A stretch of DNA of 64,000 nucleotides from Mycobacterium syngnathidarum. GTDB taxonomy: Bacteria; Actinomycetota; Actinomycetes; Mycobacteriales; Mycobacteriaceae. The notes beneath the pieces are model-generated. The model was not told the DNA's origin. It saw only the letters and a list, made by a program, of their open reading frames with translations, and did no database searches. The first letter of the stretch is position 1; every line of letters begins with the position of its first letter. The translations under genes and the position numbers were made by a program. Positions 56,212 to 64,000 of the stretch are shown piece after piece. Where the stretch lies: assembly GCF_001942625.1 (NCBI RefSeq), contig NZ_MLCL01000023.1, forward strand, positions 128,524-192,523. The letters run 5' to 3'.

Positions 56212-57777
56212 ATGGTGACGCCGAGCATCGAGTACGCCCTGCTCTCCCCCATGCTGATCGTGTTCGGGGTGGGAGTGGCCGGTGTGCTCGTCGAAGCCTT
56301 CCTGCCGCGCCCGGCGCGCTACGGGGTGCAGGTCGCCCTCGCGCTGGGCGGGTTGGTGGCAGCAGTGGTGGCAGTGGTCCTGCTGGCCCGGGACCTGCAC
56401 GGCACCCCCGGCAGGCCCGCGGTGCTCGGCTCGGTGGTGCTCGACGCGCCGGCGGTGTTCCTACAGGGGACGATCGCCCTCGTCGGTATTCTCGGCATCT
56501 TGCTCATAGCCGAACGTCAATCGGCCGCAGCGACTTCCGGTGGCGCCCGCGGCCTCGACGGGTTCACCCCACAGGCGTCGGCGGTACCGGGCAGTGTCGC
56601 CGAGCAGCTGGCCACCAAGACCGGTGTGATGCAGACGGAAGTCTTCCCGTTGACCATGTTCGCGATCGGCGGCATGTTGTTGTTCCCGGCCGCCGATGAT
56701 CTGCTGACCATGTTCATCGCACTGGAAGTGCTATCTCTTCCGCTGTATCTGGTATGTGGTCTGGCCCGGCGCCGCCGTCTGCTGTCACAAGAGGCCTCGC
56801 TCAAATACTTTCTGCTGGGGGCGTTCTCGTCGGCGTTCTTCCTCTACGGCGCGGCCATGCTGTATGGCTACGCCGGGACACTGGACCTGGCCGGGATCGC
56901 CACGGCGGTGGACACCAGAGCACCCAACACCCCGCTGGCGCTGGTCGGTGTGGCCCTGCTGCTGGTCGGACTGCTGTTCAAAGTCGGCGCCGTTCCGTTC
57001 CATTCGTGGATTCCCGACGTGTACCAGGGCGCTCCCACCGCGATCACCGCGTTCATGGCCGCGGCCACCAAGATCGCCGCGTTCGGCGCAACGCTGCGCA
57101 TCTTCTACGTCGCGCTACCCCAGTTGCGCGACGATTGGCGGCCGATTCTGTGGGCGATTGCCATCCTGACGATGGTGGTCGGCACCATCACCGCCGTCAC
57201 CCAGACCGACGTCAAACGGATGCTCGCCTACTCCGCGGTGGCACATTCGGGGTTCATCCTCACCGGTGTGATCGCGGCCAACCCGGCCGGAGTGTCCTCG
57301 ACGCTGTTCTATCTGTTCGCCTACGGATTCAGCACGCTCGGCGCGTTCGCGGTCGTCGGCCTGGTCCGCAACAGCACCGGCGAGGAGGCCACCGGGATGG
57401 CCCAGTGGGCTGGGCTGGGACGGCGGTATCCGATTGTCGGCGTGGTGTTTTCACTGTTCCTTCTGGCGTTTGCCGGGATCCCGCTGACCAGTGGATTCGT
57501 CAGCAAGTTCGCGGTGTTCAAGGCTGCGGGCGAGGGCGGTGCGATCCCCTTGGTCATCGTCGGTGTCATCGCCAGTGCCGTCGCGGCGTACTTCTACGTG
57601 CGGGTGATCGTGCTGATGTTCTTCACCGATGCCCCCGAAGACGCACCGGAGGTCGTCGTCCCCAGCGGGCTGTCCACTGCCGTCATCACCGTCACCGCGG
57701 CTGTCACCTTCGCACTCGGCGCACTACCACAGCCCCTGCTGGACCTGGCCGACAATGCGCAGATGTTCCTGCGCTGA
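56212..57777 (+). CDS. nuoN: NADH-quinone oxidoreductase subunit N
   Basis: A 521-residue antiporter-like subunit and last gene of the operon. FIALEVLSLPLYLVCGLARR has the helix-5 Glu; FKVGAVPFHSWIPDVYQGAPTAITAFMAAATKIAAFGATLRI and RMLAYSAVAHSGFILTGVIA are core motifs. A longer periplasmic loop (ARGLDGFTPQASAVPGSVAEQLATKTGVMQTE) separates helices 3 and 4. Starts two bases after nuoM. The palindromic element at 57786 follows its stop. Confidence 0.97.
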   Translation: MVTPSIEYALLSPMLIVFGVGVAGVLVEAFLPRPARYGVQVALALGGLVAAVVAVVLLARDLHGTPGRPAVLGSVVLDAPAVFLQGTIALVGILGILLIAERQSAAATSGGARGLDGFTPQASAVPGSVAEQLATKTGVMQTEVFPLTMFAIGGMLLFPAADDLLTMFIALEVLSLPLYLVCGLARRRRLLSQEASLKYFLLGAFSSAFFLYGAAMLYGYAGTLDLAGIATAVDTRAPNTPLALVGVALLLVGLLFKVGAVPFHSWIPDVYQGAPTAITAFMAAATKIAAFGATLRIFYVALPQLRDDWRPILWAIAILTMVVGTITAVTQTDVKRMLAYSAVAHSGFILTGVIAANPAGVSSTLFYLFAYGFSTLGAFAVVGLVRNSTGEEATGMAQWAGLGRRYPIVGVVFSLFLLAFAGIPLTSGFVSKFAVFKAAGEGGAIPLVIVGVIASAVAAYFYVRVIVLMFFTDAPEDAPEVVVPSGLSTAVITVTAAVTFALGALPQPLLDLADNAQMFLR

Positions 57778-57785
57778 CTGCCCAC

Positions 57786-57847
57786 CGCGAGCAGACCCAA
57801 ACATGCACAAATATGCGGCGTAGCATCCGATTTTATGTCTGTTCGCG
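57786..57847. repeat. Palindromic intergenic element, copy 4 (nuoN-echA)
   Basis: Outer arms CGCGAGCAGA (57786-57795) and TCTGTTCGCG (57838-57847) pair with one G-U. The interior is not a long stem here. The right arm lies inside the first codons of the enoyl-CoA hydratase gene (ATG at 57835), so the repeat contributes coding sequence. Confidence 0.6.
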
Positions 57848-58608
57848 ATGTTGTCCTGACCGCTGACCACGGTGCTGTCCGGGTTCTCACCCTCAACCGC
57901 CCACAGGCGCGAAATGCCCTGGGCCGCGAGTTGATCGAGGAGCTCTATGCCGGCCTGGAGACCGCTGACGCCGACACCGACGTGCGGGCGATCGTACTCA
58001 CCGGAACCGACCCGGCGTTCTGCGCCGGCGTCGACCTGAAGGAAGCGCAAACCCTCGGCACGGAGTACTTCGCGGAGTTCCGGTCGCACAACTGCATCAC
58101 CAAGACCGGCGAGCTGCGTACTCCGATCATCGGCGCGATCAACGGTGCGACGTTTACCGGCGGGCTGGAGATGGCGCTGGGCTGCGATTTCCTGATCGCC
58201 TCCGAGCGTGCGGTTTTCGCCGACACCCACGCCCGGGTCGGCATCCTGCCCGGCGGCGGGATGACGGCACGGCTCCCGCACGTGGTCGGCGCCGCCATGG
58301 CGCGCCGGCTGTCGATGACGGGCGAGGTCATCGATGCCGCGCGCGCCGAACGCTTGGGTCTGGTCACCGAGGTGGTGCCGCATGAGGCCCTTCTGGACCG
58401 CGCGCTGGAGCTCGCCGCTCAGATCGCCGAGGTACCGGGACCGATCATGGCGGGGCTCAAGGAGATCTATACCCGCGGTACGACGCCACTGCTGTCCCCC
58501 GCGCTGGCCGCGGAGACGGAGATCGCCGGCGCGCAGACCCGCGATTTCGATGGGCTGGGCGACCGCTATCAAGCAGTGGCTCAACGCAACCGAGGACAGA
58601 TCGGCTAG
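57835..58608 (+). CDS. Enoyl-CoA hydratase/isomerase family protein
   Basis: A 257-residue crotonase-fold protein. The oxyanion-hole loops are AFCAGVDLKEAQTLG and GAINGATFTGGLEMALGCDFLIASE; Glu of the first catalytic position is present (GGLEMAL). The second catalytic Glu, usually in a PExxxG motif, is replaced: the sequence is FADTHARVGILPGGGMTARLP, with His at that position. This is seen in a mycobacterial subfamily whose reaction is not settled, so hydratase activity should not be assumed. It follows nuoN after 57 bp; the first residues MSVRDV overlap the repeat arm. Confidence 0.88.
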   Translation: MSVRDVVLTADHGAVRVLTLNRPQARNALGRELIEELYAGLETADADTDVRAIVLTGTDPAFCAGVDLKEAQTLGTEYFAEFRSHNCITKTGELRTPIIGAINGATFTGGLEMALGCDFLIASERAVFADTHARVGILPGGGMTARLPHVVGAAMARRLSMTGEVIDAARAERLGLVTEVVPHEALLDRALELAAQIAEVPGPIMAGLKEIYTRGTTPLLSPALAAETEIAGAQTRDFDGLGDRYQAVAQRNRGQIG

Positions 58609-59651
58609 GCCGTCGGGTTCGGCTCGATGATCGTCATCCCGGAGCCGGTGGGTGCGTCCATGGCTGCCATCGCGGCACCTGCCTCGTCGAGACCCACCAC
58701 ACGGGTCACCAAACGCTCCGGGTCCAGCGCTCCCGAAGCGATGAGGTCGAGCATTGCCGGATAGTCGACGGCGGGCATCCCGTGCGACCCGAGGATCGCC
58801 AGCTCCTGGGCGATCACCCGATCCATCGGGAGCGCGGTCAGCGCGGCGCTCCCGAGGAGCAGGCCCACCTGAATGTGCCGGCCCCGCCGCCGCAATGCGG
58901 CTACGGAGGCCGCCGCAAGTGCTGGATCACCGAGGGCGTCAATACCGATGTGCACACCACCGCCGGTGCGTTTTACGACTTCGGCGGCGACATCGGCGCT
59001 TTCGCTGCTGTGGACGAGTTCGTCAGCACCAAGCCGGCCCGCCGCGGCCAGGGCGGCCTCGGTCACGTCGACCGCGATCACATTGGCGCCGAACGCCTTC
59101 GCGATCATCACTGCCGACAGACCGACTCCGCCACAGCCGTACACCGCCACCCACTGGCCTGGCGCTACCCCTCCGTGGGTGACCACGGCCCGGAACGAGG
59201 TCGCGAACCGGCACCCCAACGACGCTGCTGCGGCGAACGAGACACCGTCGGGCAGGCGGACGAGATTGGTCTGAGCCCGCGGCACCGCCACCCGCTGGGC
59301 GAACGATCCCGGCAAGGTGAAACCCGGCTGCTCCTGGTTGGGACACACCTGGGCAGCCCCGGCCTCACAGAACTCGCACCGCCCGCAACCCAGCACGAAG
59401 GGGGCGGTCACCCGGTCGCCCACCTGCCAGCCCGAGACATCGGTGCCGACAGCCGCGACGGCTCCGGCGAACTCGTGCCCGGGAATGATCGGCAGGGCCA
59501 CGGGGTCGTGTCCACGCCAGGCATGCCAGTCGGACCGGCACAGGCCGGTGGCCGCCACTTCGACGACCACACCGTCGTCGGGACACTCAGGATCGGCGAC
59601 CTCGACGACCTCCGGCAGCACGCCGATCCCGGAAAACACCACTGCACGCAC
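58605..59651 (-). CDS. Zinc-dependent alcohol dehydrogenase
   Basis: A 348-residue medium-chain alcohol dehydrogenase. The catalytic zinc is held by Cys in GLCRSDWH and by GHE (IIPGHEFAG); the structural zinc by CGRCEFCEAGAAQVC. NAD site VYGCGGVGLSAVMIAKAFGANVIAVD prefers NAD (Asp at the strand end). It converges with the crotonase gene with a four-base overlap of the ends. Likely oxidises a primary or secondary alcohol; substrate unknown. Confidence 0.92.
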   Translation of the reverse strand: MRAVVFSGIGVLPEVVEVADPECPDDGVVVEVAATGLCRSDWHAWRGHDPVALPIIPGHEFAGAVAAVGTDVSGWQVGDRVTAPFVLGCGRCEFCEAGAAQVCPNQEQPGFTLPGSFAQRVAVPRAQTNLVRLPDGVSFAAAASLGCRFATSFRAVVTHGGVAPGQWVAVYGCGGVGLSAVMIAKAFGANVIAVDVTEAALAAAGRLGADELVHSSESADVAAEVVKRTGGGVHIGIDALGDPALAAASVAALRRRGRHIQVGLLLGSAALTALPMDRVIAQELAILGSHGMPAVDYPAMLDLIASGALDPERLVTRVVGLDEAGAAMAAMDAPTGSGMTIIEPNPTA

Positions 59652-59684
59652 AGCTGCGATGGTAGGCCTACTCGGCGGGTCGGC

Positions 59685-60359
59685 TCAGCGATGCCGCTTC
59701 AAGATGAAGCCGACGGTGCGCTCGCCGAATCCCGGCGATGCCGGCGTCGACATCTCCACCTGCCGGCGCACCTGTTCGACCACGGGAGTCCGCGGGTCGA
59801 GCACCGACAAGTAAACCTCATGGGCAGCAAGAGAACTCACCGCCAGCTCGGTATAGCCGTCGACCACCTCGCAGTGGGTCGGCTCCGGCCCGTTCTCGAA
59901 GAGCCACGCCGGCGGATCAGCCAGCGAGTCGTAGGCAGCTGCCACCGCGTGAGCGAACTCGATGTGATCACGCTGGTTCGGTGCGCCAGGTGCCCAACTC
60001 GGCCCGCTGTAGATGGTGATGACGACGTCGGGACGCATCGCCGTGACGGTCTCGGCGATCCTCTCCCGCAGCTCGGACGTGTCGCGGATGTTGCTGTCCG
60101 GAAAGTCCCAGAACACCACGTCGTCCACACCGACGATGGCCGCCGATCGGCGTTGCTCCTCTTCTCGCAACGGCCCGGCTTCTTCGGGCGCCATACCGGC
60201 GATACCCACCTCGCCACGCGAGGCCAGCGCGTACCGCACGGTCTTGCCGGCGGCGGTCCACTTGGCCACGGCCGCGCCGACGCCGTACTCGGGATCGTCC
60301 GGGTGCGCCACCAACACGAGCGCGGTCTGCCAGTCGGTGGGAAAAGGCTGGATGTCCAT
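59685..60359 (-). CDS. LmbE/PIG-L family zinc deacetylase
   Basis: A 224-residue deacetylase of the LmbE (GlcNAc-PI de-N-acetylase) family, the group of MshB and Mca in mycothiol metabolism. The zinc motif AHPDDPEYG is at 18-26, and the third ligand is in NQRDHIEFAHAV. It is shorter than MshB/Mca (about 300 residues) and closer to small stand-alone LmbE proteins of unknown substrate. It lies two bases downstream of the SnoaL-like gene in the same direction. Confidence 0.87.
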   Translation of the reverse strand: MDIQPFPTDWQTALVLVAHPDDPEYGVGAAVAKWTAAGKTVRYALASRGEVGIAGMAPEEAGPLREEEQRRSAAIVGVDDVVFWDFPDSNIRDTSELRERIAETVTAMRPDVVITIYSGPSWAPGAPNQRDHIEFAHAVAAAYDSLADPPAWLFENGPEPTHCEVVDGYTELAVSSLAAHEVYLSVLDPRTPVVEQVRRQVEMSTPASPGFGERTVGFILKRHR

Positions 60360-60361
60360 AG

Positions 60362-60763
60362 TCAGCTCACCCGGGTGTTGTGGGCCGATCGGATCAGCCA
60401 GCGACCGTCGTTGTCGACGAGGACGTAACTGACGATGCCGCTGCGGTCCTGCGCGGTTGCGCCCGGCTGAACGTGGTCCGGCCAGTCCCAGTGGGTGTGC
60501 ACCAGCGCCACCCCGGGCGCGATCTCATCGATGGCCTCGACCCGCTGGGTGTAGTTCCGCTTCTGGCGGACAACGGATTCCGGGACATCCCGGTGCCCTT
60601 CCACATTGGCGTCACGCGAGGTCCACCACGTTCCGCTGTGCGCGACGAAGTCTGCGTCCTCGGTGAAATACCGGCCCCAGCCGTCCATGTCGTGCGCGAT
60701 CCACAGATCGGTCGTCGTGGCCATGACGGCCCGGATCTCCTGTTCGTCGTTGGCATTCACCAC
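60362..60763 (-). CDS. SnoaL/SgcJ-like NTF2-fold protein
   Basis: A 133-residue NTF2-superfamily protein: DEQEIRAVMATTTDLWIAHDMDGWGRYFTEDADFVAHSGTWWTSR and ALVHTHWDWPD ... GIVSYVLVDNDGRWLIRSAHNTRV, the pattern of SgcJ/EcaC-type oxidoreductase-associated proteins. Two successive GTG codons (60763, 60760) could start it. It is in line with the LmbE gene and probably co-transcribed. Function unknown. Confidence 0.78.
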   Translation of the reverse strand: MVNANDEQEIRAVMATTTDLWIAHDMDGWGRYFTEDADFVAHSGTWWTSRDANVEGHRDVPESVVRQKRNYTQRVEAIDEIAPGVALVHTHWDWPDHVQPGATAQDRSGIVSYVLVDNDGRWLIRSAHNTRVS

Positions 60764-60799
60764 ACCAGTGTCGAACCTGAACTGCGGTTCATGTCAACC

Positions 60800-61408
60800 T
60801 CACGGCTTGACAGTGGCCCCGTGCACCAGGATCGCCGCCGTCTGCGCCACCCACTCGTCGTCGAGTTCGCGTTCGGGCCACAGCAGCATCCGCAGCATGG
60901 TCGACCCACCGATCAGCTCCACCAGGCGGTCCGGGTCGACATCCGGTTGAACCTCACCGCGCATGATGCCGTCGACGATACGGGCGCGCACGGTGACGAA
61001 CGTCCCGGCGAACCGCTGCATCACCCGGGCATTGAGGTCGGTGTCGGCGACGACATCGGCGACCAGACCGGGCAGGGCCGCCCGCATCACCGGGCTGGTG
61101 AACACGTCGCGGGCGGCAGCGATCATCGCCCGGATGTCCGCGGCGATGTCCCCCGCCGGCGTCGTCAACGCGGTTGCGGTAGCCGGGAACACTGCCTCGT
61201 GCACCAACTCCGCTTTGCTCGACCAGCGGCGATACAGCGCGGTTTTCGTGGTCTGAGCCCGCTCGGCGACGGCCGCCATGGTCAGGTTGGCGTAACCGAT
61301 TTCGACAAGCAGGTCCGTAGTCGCCTGCAATATGGCAGCGTCGATGCGCGGGTCTCGGGGACGTCCCGCTCCGGCGGTCTTGCCAAGTGGTGATGGCTCT
61401 GCTTTCAT
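60800..61408 (-). CDS. TetR-family transcriptional regulator
   Basis: A 202-residue TetR protein. RPRDPRIDAAILQATTDLLVEIGYANLTMAAVAERAQTTKTALYRRWSSKAELVHEAV is the DNA-binding domain. The ligand domain ends GSTMLRMLLWPERELDDEWVAQTAAILVHGATVKP. ATG at 61406-61408; the long upstream extension in frame is antisense to the next gene and was rejected. It diverges from a phosphotransferase gene with only 45 bp between; an operator-like repeat fills that gap. Confidence 0.9.
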   Translation of the reverse strand: MKAEPSPLGKTAGAGRPRDPRIDAAILQATTDLLVEIGYANLTMAAVAERAQTTKTALYRRWSSKAELVHEAVFPATATALTTPAGDIAADIRAMIAAARDVFTSPVMRAALPGLVADVVADTDLNARVMQRFAGTFVTVRARIVDGIMRGEVQPDVDPDRLVELIGGSTMLRMLLWPERELDDEWVAQTAAILVHGATVKP

Positions 61409-61409
61409 A

Positions 61410-61428
61410 ACGCTACTAACAGTATCGT
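61410..61428. promoter_or_regulatory. TetR operator candidate (ACGCTACT-AAC-AGTATCGT)
   Basis: Eight-base arms with one mismatch and a three-base spacer, immediately before the TetR start codon, in the 45-bp gap shared with the divergent phosphotransferase gene. It can control both. Confidence 0.6.
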
Positions 61429-61453
61429 AATTGTGGCCGTAAGGAACAGTTGA

Positions 61454-62602
<1,149 letters not shown>

Positions 62603-63718
62603 ATGCTCGGCCCGATGGACGAATTCCCGGTCCACCAAGTCCCCCAGCCGATCGCCTGGCCCGGATCGTCGGACCGGAACTTCTACGACCGGTCGTATTT
62701 CAACGCCCACGACCGCACCGGAGACATCTTCGTCATCACCGGCATGGGTTACTACCCCAATCTCGGGGTGAAGGACGCCTACTTCCTGGTACGACGCGGT
62801 GATGAGCAGACGGCTGTTCATCTGTCCGACGCGATCGATCAGGACCGGCTCAACCAGCACGTCGGCGGCTACCGGATCGAGGTCCCCGAGCCGCTCAAGA
62901 AGGTTCGCATCGTGCTCGACGAAACCGAGGGCATCGCCGCGGATCTCACCTGGAACGGGCTTTTCGACGCCGTGCAGGAACAGCCCCACCTGATGCGTCA
63001 GGGCAACCGGGTCACCCTCGACGCGCAACGCTTCGCCCAAACAGGTTCCTGGAGTGGCTATCTGGAGATCGACGGGCAGCGCATCGACGTCGACCCCGAC
63101 ACCTGGATCGGCTCCCGCGACCGGTCCTGGGGCATCCGGCCGGTCGGTGAGGCCGAGCCCGCCGGACGTCCCGCCGACCCGCCGTTCGAAGGCATGTGGT
63201 GGCTGTACGTACCGATGGCGTTCGACGATTTCTCGATCGTCTTCATCATCCAGGAGGATCCCAGCGGGTTCCGCTCGCTCAACGACTGCAGCCGGGTCTT
63301 CAAGGACGGCCGCGTCGAGCAGCTCGGCTGGCCGCGGGTGAAGATCCACTACCGCTCCGGGACACGAATCCCCACCGGGGCCACCATCGAGGCCGCCACG
63401 CCCGACGGCACCCCGGTCCGGTTCGACGTGGAATCCAAACTGCCCGTGCCGATCCACGTCGGCGGCGGCTACGGCGGCGATGTCGACTGGATCCACGGCG
63501 TGTGGAAGGGCGAGAAGTTCACCGAGCGCCGCACCTACGACATGAATGATCCGGCAGTCGTCGGCCGGACCGCGTTCGGCGTGATCGACCATGTGGGTCG
63601 CGCCGTGTGCACCGAGGGCAACGCTGCCCCGGTGGAAGGCTGGGGGCTGTTCGAGCACGGCGCGCTGGGCCGGCACGACCCCTCCGGATTCGCCGACTGG
63701 CTCACCGTCGCCCCGTAA
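62603..63718 (+). CDS. Uncharacterised 371-residue protein paired with a phosphotransferase
   Basis: I cannot assign a function. The protein is soluble and beta-rich, with no signal peptide: DRNFYDRSYFNAHDRTGDIFVITGMGYYPNLGVKDAYFLVRRGD, WSGYLEIDGQRIDVDPDTWIGSRDRSWGIRPVGEAE, and PFEGMWWLYVPMAFDDFSIVFIIQEDPSG are distinctive. The GSRDRSWGIRPV block looks like the core of a lipocalin/hydroxyneurosporene-synthase-like (CrtC/AttH) fold, as in other mycobacterial proteins of this length. It starts at the base after the phosphotransferase stop, so the two form an operon. Confidence 0.7.
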   Translation: MLGPMDEFPVHQVPQPIAWPGSSDRNFYDRSYFNAHDRTGDIFVITGMGYYPNLGVKDAYFLVRRGDEQTAVHLSDAIDQDRLNQHVGGYRIEVPEPLKKVRIVLDETEGIAADLTWNGLFDAVQEQPHLMRQGNRVTLDAQRFAQTGSWSGYLEIDGQRIDVDPDTWIGSRDRSWGIRPVGEAEPAGRPADPPFEGMWWLYVPMAFDDFSIVFIIQEDPSGFRSLNDCSRVFKDGRVEQLGWPRVKIHYRSGTRIPTGATIEAATPDGTPVRFDVESKLPVPIHVGGGYGGDVDWIHGVWKGEKFTERRTYDMNDPAVVGRTAFGVIDHVGRAVCTEGNAAPVEGWGLFEHGALGRHDPSGFADWLTVAP

Positions 63719-63777
63719 TCCCGTTGATCGGCAGCCCCTCGATCGCAGACCCTCAGCCCGCCCAGCGACTGTCACGC

Positions 63778-63809
63778 CAGAGTGACTGTCGCCGTTGACG
63801 GCCACTCTG
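63778..63809. terminator. Inverted repeat downstream of the last complete gene
   Basis: CAGAGTG (63778-63784) and CACTCTG (63803-63809) enclose an inner GCCG-TTGA-CGGC hairpin. No U-tract follows, so it is at best a weak terminator or mRNA 3'-end structure. Confidence 0.4.
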
Positions 63810-63848
63810 ACCGGAAAATGCCTGAAGGTGAGTGGGCAGGCCGAAGGC

Positions 63849-63865
63849 AGCCGGCGCAGCCGGCT
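63849..63865 (+). terminator. Possible terminator hairpin
   Basis: AGCCGGC-GCA-GCCGGCT followed by CTGTGTTTTGG. A compact GC stem with a modest T-run, placed between the uncharacterised gene and the convergent transposase end. Confidence 0.5.
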
Positions 63866-63881
63866 CTGTGTTTTGGTGTGC

Positions 63882-64000
63882 TTAGGCGGCGGGTTCGACG
63901 CTGACGCGGTAGCCCATGGCCGTCAGTTGGGCGATGTGGTTACGCATGCGGCGTTCGATGTTGACCCGCCGGGTGTAGTAGTCGGCTCCTAGGTCATGGA
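63882..64000 (-). CDS. C-terminal end of a probable transposase (partial)
   Basis: About 39 codons are visible, running in from the right edge and ending at TAA (63884-63882). The translation ends HDLGADYYTRRVNIERRMRN then HIAQLTAMGYRVSVEPAA. A DLGADYYxRR ... QLxxLGYxVxxxPAA ending is common in actinobacterial insertion-sequence transposases; I think of IS110-type elements but cannot fix the family from this fragment. It marks the edge of a mobile element or its remnant. Confidence 0.5.
   Translation of the reverse strand, partial: HDLGADYYTRRVNIERRMRNHIAQLTAMGYRVSVEPAA

Overview
The window is high-GC DNA from a mycobacterium, most likely a fast-growing Mycolicibacterium-type species. Three things support this: an antigen 85 mycolyltransferase, a tmRNA with tag ADSNQRDYALAA, and two gene blocks whose order matches M. 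tuberculosis (recalled from memory). These blocks are prfB-mscS-Pro-rich-ftsE-ftsX-smpB-fprA (Rv3105c to Rv3100c, Rv3106) and hisN-fadE24-fadE23-fadB4 / Rv3143-nuoA-N (Rv3137 to Rv3158).

Layout. 1-2.5 kb: the end of a YwaF-like membrane gene, a sensor histidine kinase broken by a frameshift, and a secreted cutinase with a repetitive tail. 2.6-8.8 kb: tmRNA (ssrA) with its terminator, a DinB-like gene, smpB, ftsX, ftsE, a proline-rich membrane protein, an MscS channel and prfB, all on the minus strand. 8.9-17.8 kb: fprA, hisN, a quinone-reductase/HxlR divergent pair, the fadE24-fadE23-fadB4 block and antigen 85.

18-41.7 kb is an accessory catabolic region lying where M. tuberculosis has almost nothing between fadB4 and Rv3143. 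Part A (18.3-27.3 kb) has a flavin monooxygenase, a YcaC-type hydrolase, a lipoprotein with two VOC-like repeats, a UbiX-UbiD prenyl-FMN decarboxylase pair, an LLM F420 oxidoreductase and a 921-residue LuxR regulator. Part B (27.4-32.3 kb) has an HD protein, a catalase translationally coupled to an ECF sigma factor, an esterase, a cupin and a DJ-1/PfpI protein. Part C (32.5-40.1 kb) is a tight nine-gene operon: homogentisate-dioxygenase-like, hydrolase, CaiB, HMG-CoA-lyase-like, TetR, acyl-CoA dehydrogenase, APH-like kinase and a small partner. The last three resemble the LvaC/LvaA/LvaB logic for breaking down 4-hydroxyacyl-CoA. Small genes (methyltransferase, SnoaL-like, YceI) follow.

41.8-57.8 kb: the Rv3143-type receiver and the complete 14-gene nuoA-N operon for proton-pumping NADH dehydrogenase (complex I). 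A CRP-like box overlaps its best promoter, a MIRU-like micro-ORF sits between nuoD and nuoE, and a palindromic repeat sits between nuoF and nuoG. 57.8-63.7 kb: enoyl-CoA hydratase family protein, zinc alcohol dehydrogenase, LmbE deacetylase, SnoaL-like protein, TetR, and a phosphotransferase with an uncharacterised partner. The window ends in the C-terminus of a probable transposase.

Small-scale structure: a 55-60 bp palindromic element with arms CGCGAGCAGA/TCTGCTCGCG (or variants) occurs at four gene boundaries. Several strong operator palindromes lie upstream of fadE24, the 18.3-kb monooxygenase, the 32.5-kb operon and two divergent regulator pairs.
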